DNA of 9,356 nucleotides from Paracoccaceae bacterium (GTDB lineage Bacteria > Pseudomonadota > Alphaproteobacteria > Rhodobacterales > Rhodobacteraceae), in assembly GCA_011523445.1 (NCBI GenBank), contig WTGT01000112.1, forward strand, positions 1 through 9,356, written 5' to 3'. This document shows positions 1 through 6,351 of this stretch, one piece after another. The notes under the pieces were generated by a model. It did no database searches. It was not told where the DNA came from and worked only from the letters and a program-made list of their open reading frames with translations. The number at the start of each line of letters is the position of its first letter. The stretch's first letter is position 1. The position numbers were made by a program, and so were the translations under genes.

Positions 1-32
1 ACATATTAAACTAGACTCCTTCTATTCATACT

Positions 33-692
33 ATGTCTGATAAATCAACTATAAACGAAATTACTCAGGAACAGCTGTTGGGCAAACTCGGAAACCTGCC
101 CACTGATAAACGAAATGTAGTCGCTATTGCGGCTCCACCAGGAGCAGGCAAAACCACCTTGACCGATTGGCTAGTTGAGGAAATCAATGAATACTCACAA
201 TTCAAGGCTCAGGCCCTCTATATGGACGGGTTCCACTTTGATAATATTCTCCTGACCAAAATGAACCTGCTGAAATGGAAAGGAGCTCCAAATACCTTTG
301 ATGTCAAAGGTATGGAAAATACTCTGAAGAGATTGAATGCGTGTCCTGCCGAAGATGTTATTGTTCCAGTCTTTGATCGGTCCCTGGAAATAGCCCGGGC
401 TGGCGCCAGTATTATTTCCGAAGATACAAATTTGTTGATTGTCGAAGGAAATTATATCCTATGCGACATTTCTCCCTGGGATTCACTCAACAAATATTTT
501 GACCTGCGAATCCTGATCAAGACTCCCAAAAATGTGTTAAAGGACAGGTTGAGGGAAAGATGGGAATACTATGGGTTGGATGAAGAATCCATCCGTTTCA
601 AGCTTTATGAAAATGACCTGCCGAATGGAGATTTCGTAATGGAGCACAGCCGGCTGATTGATTACTACCTGATACAATCTCAGGGCGATTAA
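33..692 (+). CDS. P-loop nucleoside/nucleotide kinase family protein (panK/uridine-kinase-like, FrcK-like)
   Basis: A 219-residue soluble P-loop kinase, probably phosphorylating a small hydroxylated metabolite with ATP. The Walker A loop is APPGAGKTT at residues 34-42. MDGFH (64-68) followed by N71 is the substrate-side motif typical of the uridine kinase/pantothenate kinase group. KGAPNTFD lies at 83-90, VEGNY (137-141) occupies the Walker B-like strand, and RLRERW (172-177) plus NDLPN (194-198) fit the lid and C-terminal helix. This pattern matches the family annotated as nucleoside triphosphate hydrolase or 'fructose transport system kinase' (FrcK) in alphaproteobacteria, but no sugar ABC transporter genes are visible nearby, so the substrate is unknown. 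The length is normal for the family. The ATG at 33 gives a full N-terminus, although no Shine-Dalgarno is evident in the 32 bases before it. The gene converges on the ExbB-like gene with a 21-bp gap and no visible terminator. Confidence 0.88.
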   Translation: MSDKSTINEITQEQLLGKLGNLPTDKRNVVAIAAPPGAGKTTLTDWLVEEINEYSQFKAQALYMDGFHFDNILLTKMNLLKWKGAPNTFDVKGMENTLKRLNACPAEDVIVPVFDRSLEIARAGASIISEDTNLLIVEGNYILCDISPWDSLNKYFDLRILIKTPKNVLKDRLRERWEYYGLDEESIRFKLYENDLPNGDFVMEHSRLIDYYLIQSQGD

Positions 693-713
693 TTACTGGA
701 TACAGTTTTCCGT

Positions 714-1931
714 TTAGTTTGAAATTGAACCCAATTGCCGGATGATCTCACCGTTGGCATTAGCATTGTCCTCAAGTATCCTCAGCAGTTGAAGCTCGAT
801 ACTCCTGAGCAACAATCGGGTTTCCGAATCCCCGATACCCAGGGCAATTTTTTCCAGTGTTTCAGATAGCTGGGCTTGATTTTCCACGATTTGATAGAGA
901 GAATTAGTAATATTTTGGCTTTGTTGTTCCCTTGACTCAAGATCCTGGGTGCTGGCCTCGGTATATTCCATTATTCTGGAGAACATCAGATTCATGTCTC
1001 TGACCGCTTCCATCGTCTCAGCCTTGTTTTGTTCCGAAATGATAAACAAATTCCTCATCTCAAGCAGCAAATCCGAGATTTCCTGTGAATAAGGCGTTGT
1101 GGAGTGAGCCTCATCCTGAATGTCCCCTCCCGGTTGGCTGACACCAATTTTGGTGATTTTTGAAACCCAATCCTCCAGTGTTCGATAAAACCTGTTCTGG
1201 CTGTTGCTGACAAACAAATCCAGCAACCCAACCACCAGGGAACCAATCAAACCCATCAGAGATGAGGAAAAGGCCAGCCCCATACCACCTAGGGGTCCTT
1301 CCAAACCTACTATTATCACTTCAAAAAGGTTACTTGTTGGTCTGTCTTCCGCAAGACTCTGGATAAATTCCGAGATCTGGGGGATGGCAATTGCAAGTCC
1401 AATAAAGGTTCCCAACAATCCCAAATAAATGAGTAGATTGGTAATGTAGCGAGTGCTCTCGCGATGTTCTTCAACTCTGGATGCTACTGTATCAAGCAAT
1501 GATTGGGCTGAAACAGTTGTTAAACGCAATCTCTTGGAAGTAGACCCCAATAAACTTGAAAGGGGAGCCAATAGACTAGGTGCCGAAGGAAGATTATCCG
1601 TACCGCTGGAATTTATGAAAAGACCGATCCACCTTACAGACTTGAAAATGAGAAAAATCTGTGAGAAACTGGTGACTACTCCCCAAAGGAAGACGAAAAT
1701 GATCAGTCCTAAGATATAACCTGAATATTTGGATTGGTAGAAAAATTCCGTGATGTTTTCCCAAAATATGTAAACACCACATATTACAGCCAATACCACC
1801 AACAACATAGATACCATCTGGGTAAATGGTTGCTCGAAATATGTATAAAATTCTCCCCCTTGGGTGGAGCCTTGTGACCCTCTGTCACCGGATGATCCCC
1901 GAGACCCAAATGGAAAGTTAAATATTTTCAT
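714..1931 (-). CDS. MotA/TolQ/ExbB proton-channel family protein (alphaproteobacterial ExbB-like)
   Basis: An inner-membrane protein of 405 residues in the MotA/TolQ/ExbB family, whose members form proton-conducting stators that energise partner proteins across the periplasm. A Gly/Ser-rich N-terminus (residues 9-26) precedes four hydrophobic segments at about 38-58, 71-96, 165-184 and 214-241. The signature is GLLGTFIGL (171-179), followed by LGGMGLAFSSSLMGLIGSLVVGLL (214-237), where the channel helices of this family lie. LPSAPSLLAPLSSLL (114-128) and QNRFYRTLEDW (245-255) are familiar from alphaproteobacterial members. Residues about 283-400 are Glu/Gln-rich and look coiled-coil or helical, an extension absent from short ExbB proteins. 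In relatives such proteins often sit beside a peptidoglycan-binding/OmpA-like gene; none is seen here. GAAAGG at 1943-1948 (minus strand) is a plausible ribosome site 11 nt before the ATG. The cargo or partner is unknown; a direct role in TonB or Tol energisation is not shown. Confidence 0.85.
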   Translation of the reverse strand: MKIFNFPFGSRGSSGDRGSQGSTQGGEFYTYFEQPFTQMVSMLLVVLAVICGVYIFWENITEFFYQSKYSGYILGLIIFVFLWGVVTSFSQIFLIFKSVRWIGLFINSSGTDNLPSAPSLLAPLSSLLGSTSKRLRLTTVSAQSLLDTVASRVEEHRESTRYITNLLIYLGLLGTFIGLAIAIPQISEFIQSLAEDRPTSNLFEVIIVGLEGPLGGMGLAFSSSLMGLIGSLVVGLLDLFVSNSQNRFYRTLEDWVSKITKIGVSQPGGDIQDEAHSTTPYSQEISDLLLEMRNLFIISEQNKAETMEAVRDMNLMFSRIMEYTEASTQDLESREQQSQNITNSLYQIVENQAQLSETLEKIALGIGDSETRLLLRSIELQLLRILEDNANANGEIIRQLGSISN

Positions 1932-1942
1932 ATTTTTAGAAA

Positions 1943-1948
1943 CCTTTC
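1943..1948 (-). promoter_or_regulatory. Ribosome binding site of the ExbB-like gene
   Basis: GAAAGG on the minus strand lies 11 nt before the ATG at 1931-1929. It supports this start over the next Met (residue 40), which would fall inside the first membrane segment. Confidence 0.5.
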
Positions 1949-2006
1949 AAGGCGGCAAGCAAACAACACCAAACTAATCCCAACACTTACTTTCTAAAAC
2001 CCTTTA

Positions 2007-2016
2007 ATTATATAAT
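2007..2016. promoter_or_regulatory. Palindromic, possibly bidirectional -10 element between the ExbB-like gene and qmcA
   Basis: ATTATATAAT is a perfect 10-bp palindrome that contains TATAAT on both strands: plus 2011-2016 and minus 2012-2007. The plus copy lies 31 nt before the qmcA ATG. The minus copy lies about 75 nt before the ExbB-like ATG. No good -35 is present on either strand; TTACTT at 1987-1992, 18 nt from the plus -10, is the best plus-strand candidate. The promoter assignment is inference from sequence and position. Confidence 0.5.
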
Positions 2017-2035
2017 CTATAAATAAAATAACATT

Positions 2036-2042
2036 AAAGAGG
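2036..2042 (+). promoter_or_regulatory. Ribosome binding site of qmcA
   Basis: AAAGAGG ends 5 nt before the ATG at 2048. It is among the strongest Shine-Dalgarno matches in the window and fixes the qmcA start. Confidence 0.7.
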
Positions 2043-2047
2043 TTGTC

Positions 2048-2989
2048 ATGGATGCTGTTTTGTATCAGGGGTATATTGGATTAGTAATAGTAATTGGGCT
2101 ATTCATTCTGATTTTCTTCTTTATGATGGTAAAGTCAATACCACAAGGGGAAAACTGGACAATCGAACGATTTGGTCGATTTGCTAGAACTCAGCAACCC
2201 GGCCTAAGACTCATAATACCATTAATTGAGCGTGTTGGGAAGAAAGTCAACATGATGGAAAATGTCCTGAATGTTGGCGCCCAGGAAGTTATTACTCGTG
2301 ACAATGCCACGATTTCGGCAGATGCCATTGCCTTCTATCAAGTCATCGTTGCTGAAAAGGCCTCCTATGAAGTCAGGGATCTGGTCAATTCCCTGGAAAA
2401 CCTAATCCAAACCAATATCAGATCAGTGATAGGATCCATGGATCTAGACGAATCTCTTTCCAACCGGGACCAGATAAACTCCCGGTTGCTGATGGTTATC
2501 GACGAAGCTGTCAAACCCTGGGGTGTTAAGGTAACCAGAATTGAAATCAAGGACCTGACCCCTCCTCCCAACATATCGGAGGCCATGGCCCGACAAATGA
2601 AGGCGGAACGGGATAAACGTGCCGAAGTACTACAAGCCGAAGGAGAAAAACAGTCTGCCATATTGCGGGCTGAAGGTCTGAGAGAAGCACAGATCAGGGA
2701 AGCCGAAGGTAGGAAGGAGGCTGCCTTTCTGGATGCAGAGGCACGCGAAAGAGCTGCTGAAGCTGAAGCCAAGGCAACTGAAATGGTTTCGAAGGCCATT
2801 GCCGACGGTGATATTCAGGCAGTGAACTATTTTGTTGCCCAGAAATACACCCAGGCTCTGGAATCAGTCGCTTCATCACCAAACTCGAAAACCATCATGA
2901 TGCCCCTTGAAGCAAGTAACCTGCTTGGTTCTGTTGCCGGTATCGTCGAGCTGGTCAAGGGAGATGCAAAAAAGCCTGATGATGCCTGA
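2048..2989 (+). CDS. qmcA: SPFH/Band 7 (stomatin/paraslipin) membrane protein, QmcA-type
   Basis: A 313-residue membrane-scaffold protein of the SPFH/prohibitin superfamily, closely resembling E. coli QmcA in length and along the whole sequence. One N-terminal membrane segment (about 10-28) is followed by the SPFH domain (about 30-190). That domain includes VPQG-like IPQGENWTIERFGR (31-44), PGLRLIIPLIERVGKKVNMME (51-71) and WGVKVTRIEIKDLTPP (158-173). A helical segment follows with AEG/AEA motifs at 198, 209, 220 and 231, an exact 11-residue period typical of right-handed or hendecad coiled coils that drive oligomerisation. The Band_7_C tail DGDIQAVNYFVAQKYTQAL (253-271) is strongly conserved in the family. 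Members form large ring or cage assemblies, often with an NfeD protein, and are linked to membrane-domain organisation and quality control. The nfeD-like gene follows after 17 nt, so the two form an operon. Confidence 0.93.
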   Translation: MDAVLYQGYIGLVIVIGLFILIFFFMMVKSIPQGENWTIERFGRFARTQQPGLRLIIPLIERVGKKVNMMENVLNVGAQEVITRDNATISADAIAFYQVIVAEKASYEVRDLVNSLENLIQTNIRSVIGSMDLDESLSNRDQINSRLLMVIDEAVKPWGVKVTRIEIKDLTPPPNISEAMARQMKAERDKRAEVLQAEGEKQSAILRAEGLREAQIREAEGRKEAAFLDAEARERAAEAEAKATEMVSKAIADGDIQAVNYFVAQKYTQALESVASSPNSKTIMMPLEASNLLGSVAGIVELVKGDAKKPDDA

Positions 2990-2993
2990 TCTC

Positions 2994-3000
2994 GAAAGGA
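2994..3000 (+). promoter_or_regulatory. Ribosome binding site of the nfeD-like gene
   Basis: GAAAGGA lies within the 17-nt gap after the qmcA stop and ends 6 nt before the ATG at 3007. It supports independent initiation in a two-gene operon and the chosen start. Confidence 0.65.
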
Positions 3001-3006
3001 AGAAGT

Positions 3007-3489
3007 ATGCCTGAACTGTTGACGGAATTGTCTCCCTGGGTATGGATTTCCCTTGGGTTTTTATTGGGAATTGTCGAGTTACTTGTAACCACCACCATTT
3101 TCATTTGGCCAGCCCTTGCCGCCTTGTTGGTAGGTATTGCAATGTTCATGACAAATCTGGATTTTATTGCCCAGATATTGCTGTTTTTGATTCTTACCGT
3201 GGTTGTGGCCCTTGTGGGGCGATACCTGCTGCCAAAATTTGAAAAGATTTTTGGTGGAAAGAACCGATCAATTCTCAACGATCCTACCAGAAGAAATATT
3301 GGTGAAATCGGAACTGTCATTTCTTTGGATGAAAACGAGGGGATCGGGGTTTTCGGGGGAGTTCGCTGGCATTTTCGGTTACAAGAAGATGTCTCTGTTG
3401 ATAACGAAACCATAAAGAAGGTCAAGGTTGTAGATTCTACGGATTCCTTATTGATTGTACGGCCCCTTGTTAACCAAGACGCTCCCTAA
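3007..3489 (+). CDS. Short NfeD-family membrane protein (YbbK-like partner of QmcA)
   Basis: A 160-residue NfeD protein of the short type, lacking the ClpP-like serine protease domain of long NfeD. Three hydrophobic segments lie at about 11-30, 33-50 and 52-72. A soluble C-terminal OB-fold-like beta domain follows at about 96-152, introduced by NDPTRRNIGEIGTVIS (91-106), the usual entry motif of this domain. Short NfeD proteins are known genetic and physical partners of SPFH proteins (the E. coli counterpart is ybbK beside qmcA), and the gene order and 17-nt spacing here agree. The likely role is assembly or modulation of the SPFH cage in the inner membrane. The last 20 bp overlap the 3' end of the ChaC-like gene on the opposite strand. 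Confidence 0.9.
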   Translation: MPELLTELSPWVWISLGFLLGIVELLVTTTIFIWPALAALLVGIAMFMTNLDFIAQILLFLILTVVVALVGRYLLPKFEKIFGGKNRSILNDPTRRNIGEIGTVISLDENEGIGVFGGVRWHFRLQEDVSVDNETIKKVKVVDSTDSLLIVRPLVNQDAP

Positions 3490-4039
3490 CCAGTTTATTC
3501 AATTTCTCCAGGTTGGAATCTGCAATATCCAGCTGGTTTAATCTGTCGACAGTTTTGCTGAGGTAATCACTATTCGGCCCAACATCCCCTCTTGCACTTG
3601 AGATTATACGAGCTTGCTGTTCAAGGGGCAGGTTCCCAGTGTACTGTGGATGGTCAGGGTTGACAACATATAGCAGGGCGGTTGGGGTTCTACCATCACT
3701 CAGATTGATAGTATCCGTACATTCAATATAGGCATAGGATATCAATTCCCTTTTATGCAAATATGACAGGACTTTCCGCTTATCCTTCCGTTTACACCTT
3801 AGTGCCATCCCCCGACACTTTTTTCCCTTGCATTTTTCAAGTGCCAATACCAAACCGGGATTTTCCGGTGTACCACGATAGTGTACGGACCACATACAAA
3901 ATGATCTTTGATAGCCATACAAAACCGAGGGGATACTTTCAACTATTTCAAATCCCGGATTCCAAAGCAGAGAACCATATGCAAAAACCCATAGATCTGC
4001 ATTATCTTCCTTGAATTTATCCCATATTTTATCGTTCAT
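3470..4039 (-). CDS. Gamma-glutamylcyclotransferase, ChaC-like (glutathione-specific)
   Basis: A 189-residue cytoplasmic enzyme of the ChaC/GGCT fold, expected to cleave glutathione to 5-oxoproline and Cys-Gly. The substrate-loop motif YGSLLW is at residues 21-26 within VFAYGSLLWNPGF. YGYQRSFCMWSVHYRGTPENPGLVLAL (41-67) is typical of ChaC. YLHKRELISY (93-102) supplies the expected catalytic acid E98, aligning with the 'REKGGY' region of ChaC2. The C-terminal GPNSDYLSKTVDRLNQL (154-170) is also characteristic. The length matches bacterial ChaC proteins. The ATG at 4039-4037 gives an intact N-terminus; only a weak GGA lies 3 nt before it, so initiation signals are poor. The gene is convergent with the nfeD-like gene (20-bp overlap) and divergent from the DUF2125 gene. 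E. coli chaC was named from its position near a cation antiporter gene, so the symbol is withheld. Glutathione turnover is inferred from the family. Confidence 0.9.
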   Translation of the reverse strand: MNDKIWDKFKEDNADLWVFAYGSLLWNPGFEIVESIPSVLYGYQRSFCMWSVHYRGTPENPGLVLALEKCKGKKCRGMALRCKRKDKRKVLSYLHKRELISYAYIECTDTINLSDGRTPTALLYVVNPDHPQYTGNLPLEQQARIISSARGDVGPNSDYLSKTVDRLNQLDIADSNLEKLNKLVRERLG

Positions 4040-4097
4040 AATCCAATCTTAGCCAATAATTGAATATCGCACCCTGATTAGAGTTTCTTACTCCTAA

Positions 4098-4128
4098 AGC
4101 CAATAAGCATTTAAGCATTTTGTACAAA
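4098..4128. repeat. Repeat cluster upstream of chaC-like/DUF2125 genes
   Basis: A perfect tandem duplication of the 8-mer AAGCATTT occupies 4105-4120. It runs into the perfect 10-bp palindrome TTTGTACAAA at 4119-4128. AGCCAAT overlaps the left side (4098-4104) and recurs at 4051-4057 and 4176-4182. The cluster could be an operator for either divergent gene; no known regulator motif is recognised. Confidence 0.45.
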
Positions 4129-4189
4129 CTACTTCAAAGTTATTGACAATTTGGTTAATTCATTCAGGAATTCCCAGCCAATGACCAAT

Positions 4190-4199
4190 CCAAATTTGG
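4190..4199. promoter_or_regulatory. Palindrome CCAAATTTGG upstream of the DUF2125 gene
   Basis: A perfect 10-bp inverted repeat 68 bp before the DUF2125 start. It is an operator-like element only by symmetry and position, so confidence is low. Confidence 0.25.
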
Positions 4200-4267
4200 G
4201 CTAGTAATGAAATAGTTTTGAGAAAAAGTTATAGTCCCTGATTTTATTCCTCGGGTAAATCAACGAT

Positions 4268-5218
4268 ATGCTACGCAATAAATTGTTCTTTTTAGTTGTA
4301 TCAATCGCCCTTCTTTCAGGGGTTTGGTCCATATTTTGGTTTGTCCGGAGCAATATAACTGAAAACACCGTCCAATCCTTCCTTGATGAGGGAAATAGCG
4401 ACTGGGAATTTGATTATTCCGATATTTCAATACGAGGATTTCCAAATCGAACAGATTTACGGATACATGATCTAAGAATCACCAATAGGTATAACGCAAC
4501 CGATTTTATATTGGGGGATTTGAACATATTGAGTTTGGTTTACAACTGGAATGATTTTATAGTTGTATTCGCCCCATTGCAAAGTGTAGTGATCGGTGGT
4601 GTGGAATACATTGTAGATTCTGACTATCCACGTTCAAGCCTAAGTTTGAACAATCGATCAGGAATACCATTGAATTCATTTATTACAGAAATAAAGCAAA
4701 CCAGTGTAACCACATCAGAGGAAACAAATCTGAACCTAGATTCTGGTCTCTTTGCAATAAAGCCGGATGAAACTAACCCTGACACCTTTCTGGTTCACCT
4801 GAATTTGAATGATATTGCCCTGTCAAACACAAGGACCCAGTTTGCCCTGGAACCATTTAATTTTGTAGTAAACGGTGAAGTGCTAATTTCTGGTTCTGAT
4901 TCCAGCCAATGTATTTCAGTTGAGGAAGTTAAATTAAGTTCGCTCAATTTCGATTTTGATGACTTCGGACTTCACCTGAAGGGTGAGCTCAAGAATGAAT
5001 TCGGTTTACCAAATGGATCACTAACAATTAATCTGAAAGGTGAGAAAAAGAAATTCTTTGAATTGTTGAGTACAACCGGACAACTCCCACAATCGGTGAT
5101 TGACTTGATTTCCAGATTGCCGATAGACAGCTATGAAATTCAAATTGTTGATGGAAAATTAAACTTCCTGAATTTGTTTTCCATCAAGGTTCTTGACTCT
5201 TTCCCCGAGTTTTGCTGA
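4268..5218 (+). CDS. DUF2125 domain-containing membrane-anchored protein
   Basis: A 316-residue protein with one N-terminal hydrophobic segment (about residues 6-26) acting as a signal anchor or uncleaved signal. The rest is predicted outside the cytoplasm and rich in beta strands. RGFPNRTDLRI (56-66) matches the RGFPNR motif of the alphaproteobacterial DUF2125 family, and the later alternation of hydrophilic turns with LxLxG-type strands, as in FGLHLKGELKNEFGLPNGSLTINLKG (238-263), agrees with it. No catalytic residues stand out. The function of the family is not known to me; similarity in style to AsmA-like or lipid-handling envelope proteins is only a guess. The ATG at 4268 directly precedes the anchor; no clear Shine-Dalgarno is present. 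The 3' end overlaps tyrC by 35 bp in antiparallel orientation. The protein carries two Cys (in SSQC near residue 218 and the last residue) that could matter in an oxidising periplasm. Confidence 0.82.
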   Translation: MLRNKLFFLVVSIALLSGVWSIFWFVRSNITENTVQSFLDEGNSDWEFDYSDISIRGFPNRTDLRIHDLRITNRYNATDFILGDLNILSLVYNWNDFIVVFAPLQSVVIGGVEYIVDSDYPRSSLSLNNRSGIPLNSFITEIKQTSVTTSEETNLNLDSGLFAIKPDETNPDTFLVHLNLNDIALSNTRTQFALEPFNFVVNGEVLISGSDSSQCISVEEVKLSSLNFDFDDFGLHLKGELKNEFGLPNGSLTINLKGEKKKFFELLSTTGQLPQSVIDLISRLPIDSYEIQIVDGKLNFLNLFSIKVLDSFPEFC

Positions 5219-6125
5219 TTGTACTCGTTGACCGACCGAAATCTGGTGACGCAGTATCTTGACCAGCTTCGATTATACCCTGACGAATGGCTCGGGTCTT
5301 ATGAAAGTAGTCGAAAAGTTCTGGTCCATTTTCTGTTCTGATTAACCTTTGCAGGGCAAAGAGTTCTTCGGTAAATCTACCAAGGATATCCAGGGTTGCT
5401 TCCTTGTTGGAGAGGAAAACATCCCTCCACATGGTCGGGTCCGATGCTGCAATCCTCGTGAAATCCCTAAACCCTGCAGCCGAGTATTGGATAACTTCAG
5501 AATTCCTGATTCTATGAAGATGGTCTGCTGTGCCAACCATGGTATATGCTATCAGATGGGGTACATGGGATGTAACCGCGAGAACCGTATCGTGGTGATT
5601 AGGGTCCATAAGTTCCACCTTGGAACCCAAGGTCTGCCAAAAATTACTAAGTTCAGTGATTTTATCCGGATCTGTACCTTTCAATGGTGTCATCAAACAC
5701 CAACGGTTTTCAAATAGTTCGGCAAAACCTGACTCAGGACCGGAGAATTCTGTTCCTGCAAGGGGATGTGAGGGAATAAAATGTACATTGTCCGGTATAT
5801 GACCAACGACCTTATCAATCACGAAACGCTTCACTGAACCTACATCAGTAAGTATCGAACCTTGCTTGAGCTTGGGCCCGATTTTTCTGGCAATGGTCTC
5901 AAAGGTACCTACAGGTGTACAAAGAATTACCAAATCGGCATTTTCAACCGCTTCCTCTGGAGAAGGATACATCTTGTCGGCCAATCCGAGCTCCAGAGCC
6001 AATCTTGTGGATTCACTCGATTTGGTATGCCCCACTATATTTTGGGCAAGGTCATGTTTTCTAATTGCCAAAGAGATTGAGGATCCAATCAATCCGACAC
6101 CTATCAAGGCAACGCGTTCAAACAC
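5184..6125 (-). CDS. tyrC: Prephenate/arogenate dehydrogenase (TyrA/TyrC type)
   Basis: An NAD(P)-dependent dehydrogenase of 313 residues for the oxidative decarboxylation of prephenate and/or arogenate in tyrosine synthesis. The Rossmann loop is GVGLIGSS (9-16). DVGSVKR (94-100), SHPLAGTEFSGPESG (119-133, catalytic-type H120) and SHVPHLIAY (186-194, H187/H190) match the active-site blocks of bacterial TyrA/TyrC, including the S/H/H residues studied in the Aquifex enzyme. AAGFRDFTRIAASDPTMWRDVF (216-237) is the typical C-terminal helical dimerisation motif. There is no fused chorismate mutase or ACT domain, so feedback control through those is not expected. The start is GTG at 6125-6123, supported by GAAGGA 9 nt upstream and by the Rossmann strand beginning almost at once. 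A hisC-type aminotransferase gene, a common upstream neighbour in relatives, is absent here. The C-terminus overlaps the DUF2125 gene by 35 bp. Confidence 0.93.
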   Translation of the reverse strand: MFERVALIGVGLIGSSISLAIRKHDLAQNIVGHTKSSESTRLALELGLADKMYPSPEEAVENADLVILCTPVGTFETIARKIGPKLKQGSILTDVGSVKRFVIDKVVGHIPDNVHFIPSHPLAGTEFSGPESGFAELFENRWCLMTPLKGTDPDKITELSNFWQTLGSKVELMDPNHHDTVLAVTSHVPHLIAYTMVGTADHLHRIRNSEVIQYSAAGFRDFTRIAASDPTMWRDVFLSNKEATLDILGRFTEELFALQRLIRTENGPELFDYFHKTRAIRQGIIEAGQDTASPDFGRSTSTISKTRGKSQEP

Positions 6126-6134
6126 TATCTCTAA

Positions 6135-6140
6135 TCCTTC
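6135..6140 (-). promoter_or_regulatory. Ribosome binding site fixing the tyrC GTG start
   Basis: GAAGGA on the minus strand lies 9 nt before the GTG at 6125-6123. The nearby upstream ATG (6142-6140) is out of frame, so the GTG is the best start. Confidence 0.65.
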
Positions 6141-6175
6141 ATATTAATTAACACTGTGCGTTCTACTGCATAAAT

Positions 6176-6192
6176 CAATTCAAAATGAATTG
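6176..6192. promoter_or_regulatory. Inverted repeat upstream of tyrC (operator or promoter-associated)
   Basis: CAATTCA-AAA-TGAATTG is a perfect 7-bp inverted repeat with a 3-bp centre, ending 50 bp before the tyrC start. TTGAAT and TTGATT hexamers on the minus strand overlap it and could serve as a -35, but no convincing -10 at the right distance was found. The operator role is inference from symmetry and position. Confidence 0.35.
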
Positions 6193-6351
6193 GTGCAGGT
6201 ATTAACGAAACATAGTTATTTGGTCTGGAAAAGTAAAAAAAGAACCATTCCGCTCAGACAAGATGCGATTTAGCCTGTTTTTCCTGAATATAATCAAACT
6301 GAAATACAAGTGCCCAATCAATTATCGCAAGGACCTGTAGGCTCAATTGGT

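Noticed and set aside
2365..2799. 144-codon open frame on the minus strand inside qmcA
   Set aside because: It lies wholly antisense to a well-recognised SPFH gene; its Ser/Ala/Arg-rich product reflects the Ala/Glu-rich coiled coil on the other strand and has no family motif.
2955..3425. 156-codon open frame antisense to the nfeD-like gene
   Set aside because: It covers a clear NfeD gene, lacks a ribosome site and shows a low-complexity composition with no recognisable domain.
4143..4148. Perfect TTGACA as a -35 for the DUF2125 gene
   Set aside because: The hexamer at 17-nt spacing (AGGAAT) matches the -10 consensus at only three positions, and the minus-strand reading (TTGTCA) is no better, so a promoter is not called.
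5349..5717. 122-codon plus-strand frame inside tyrC
   Set aside because: It is antisense to the conserved catalytic core of TyrC, and its Cys-rich content comes from reverse reading of that core.
6234..6241. Run of eight T on the minus strand downstream of priA as an intrinsic terminator
   Set aside because: No GC-rich hairpin precedes it; the best pairing found upstream was about 3 bp.
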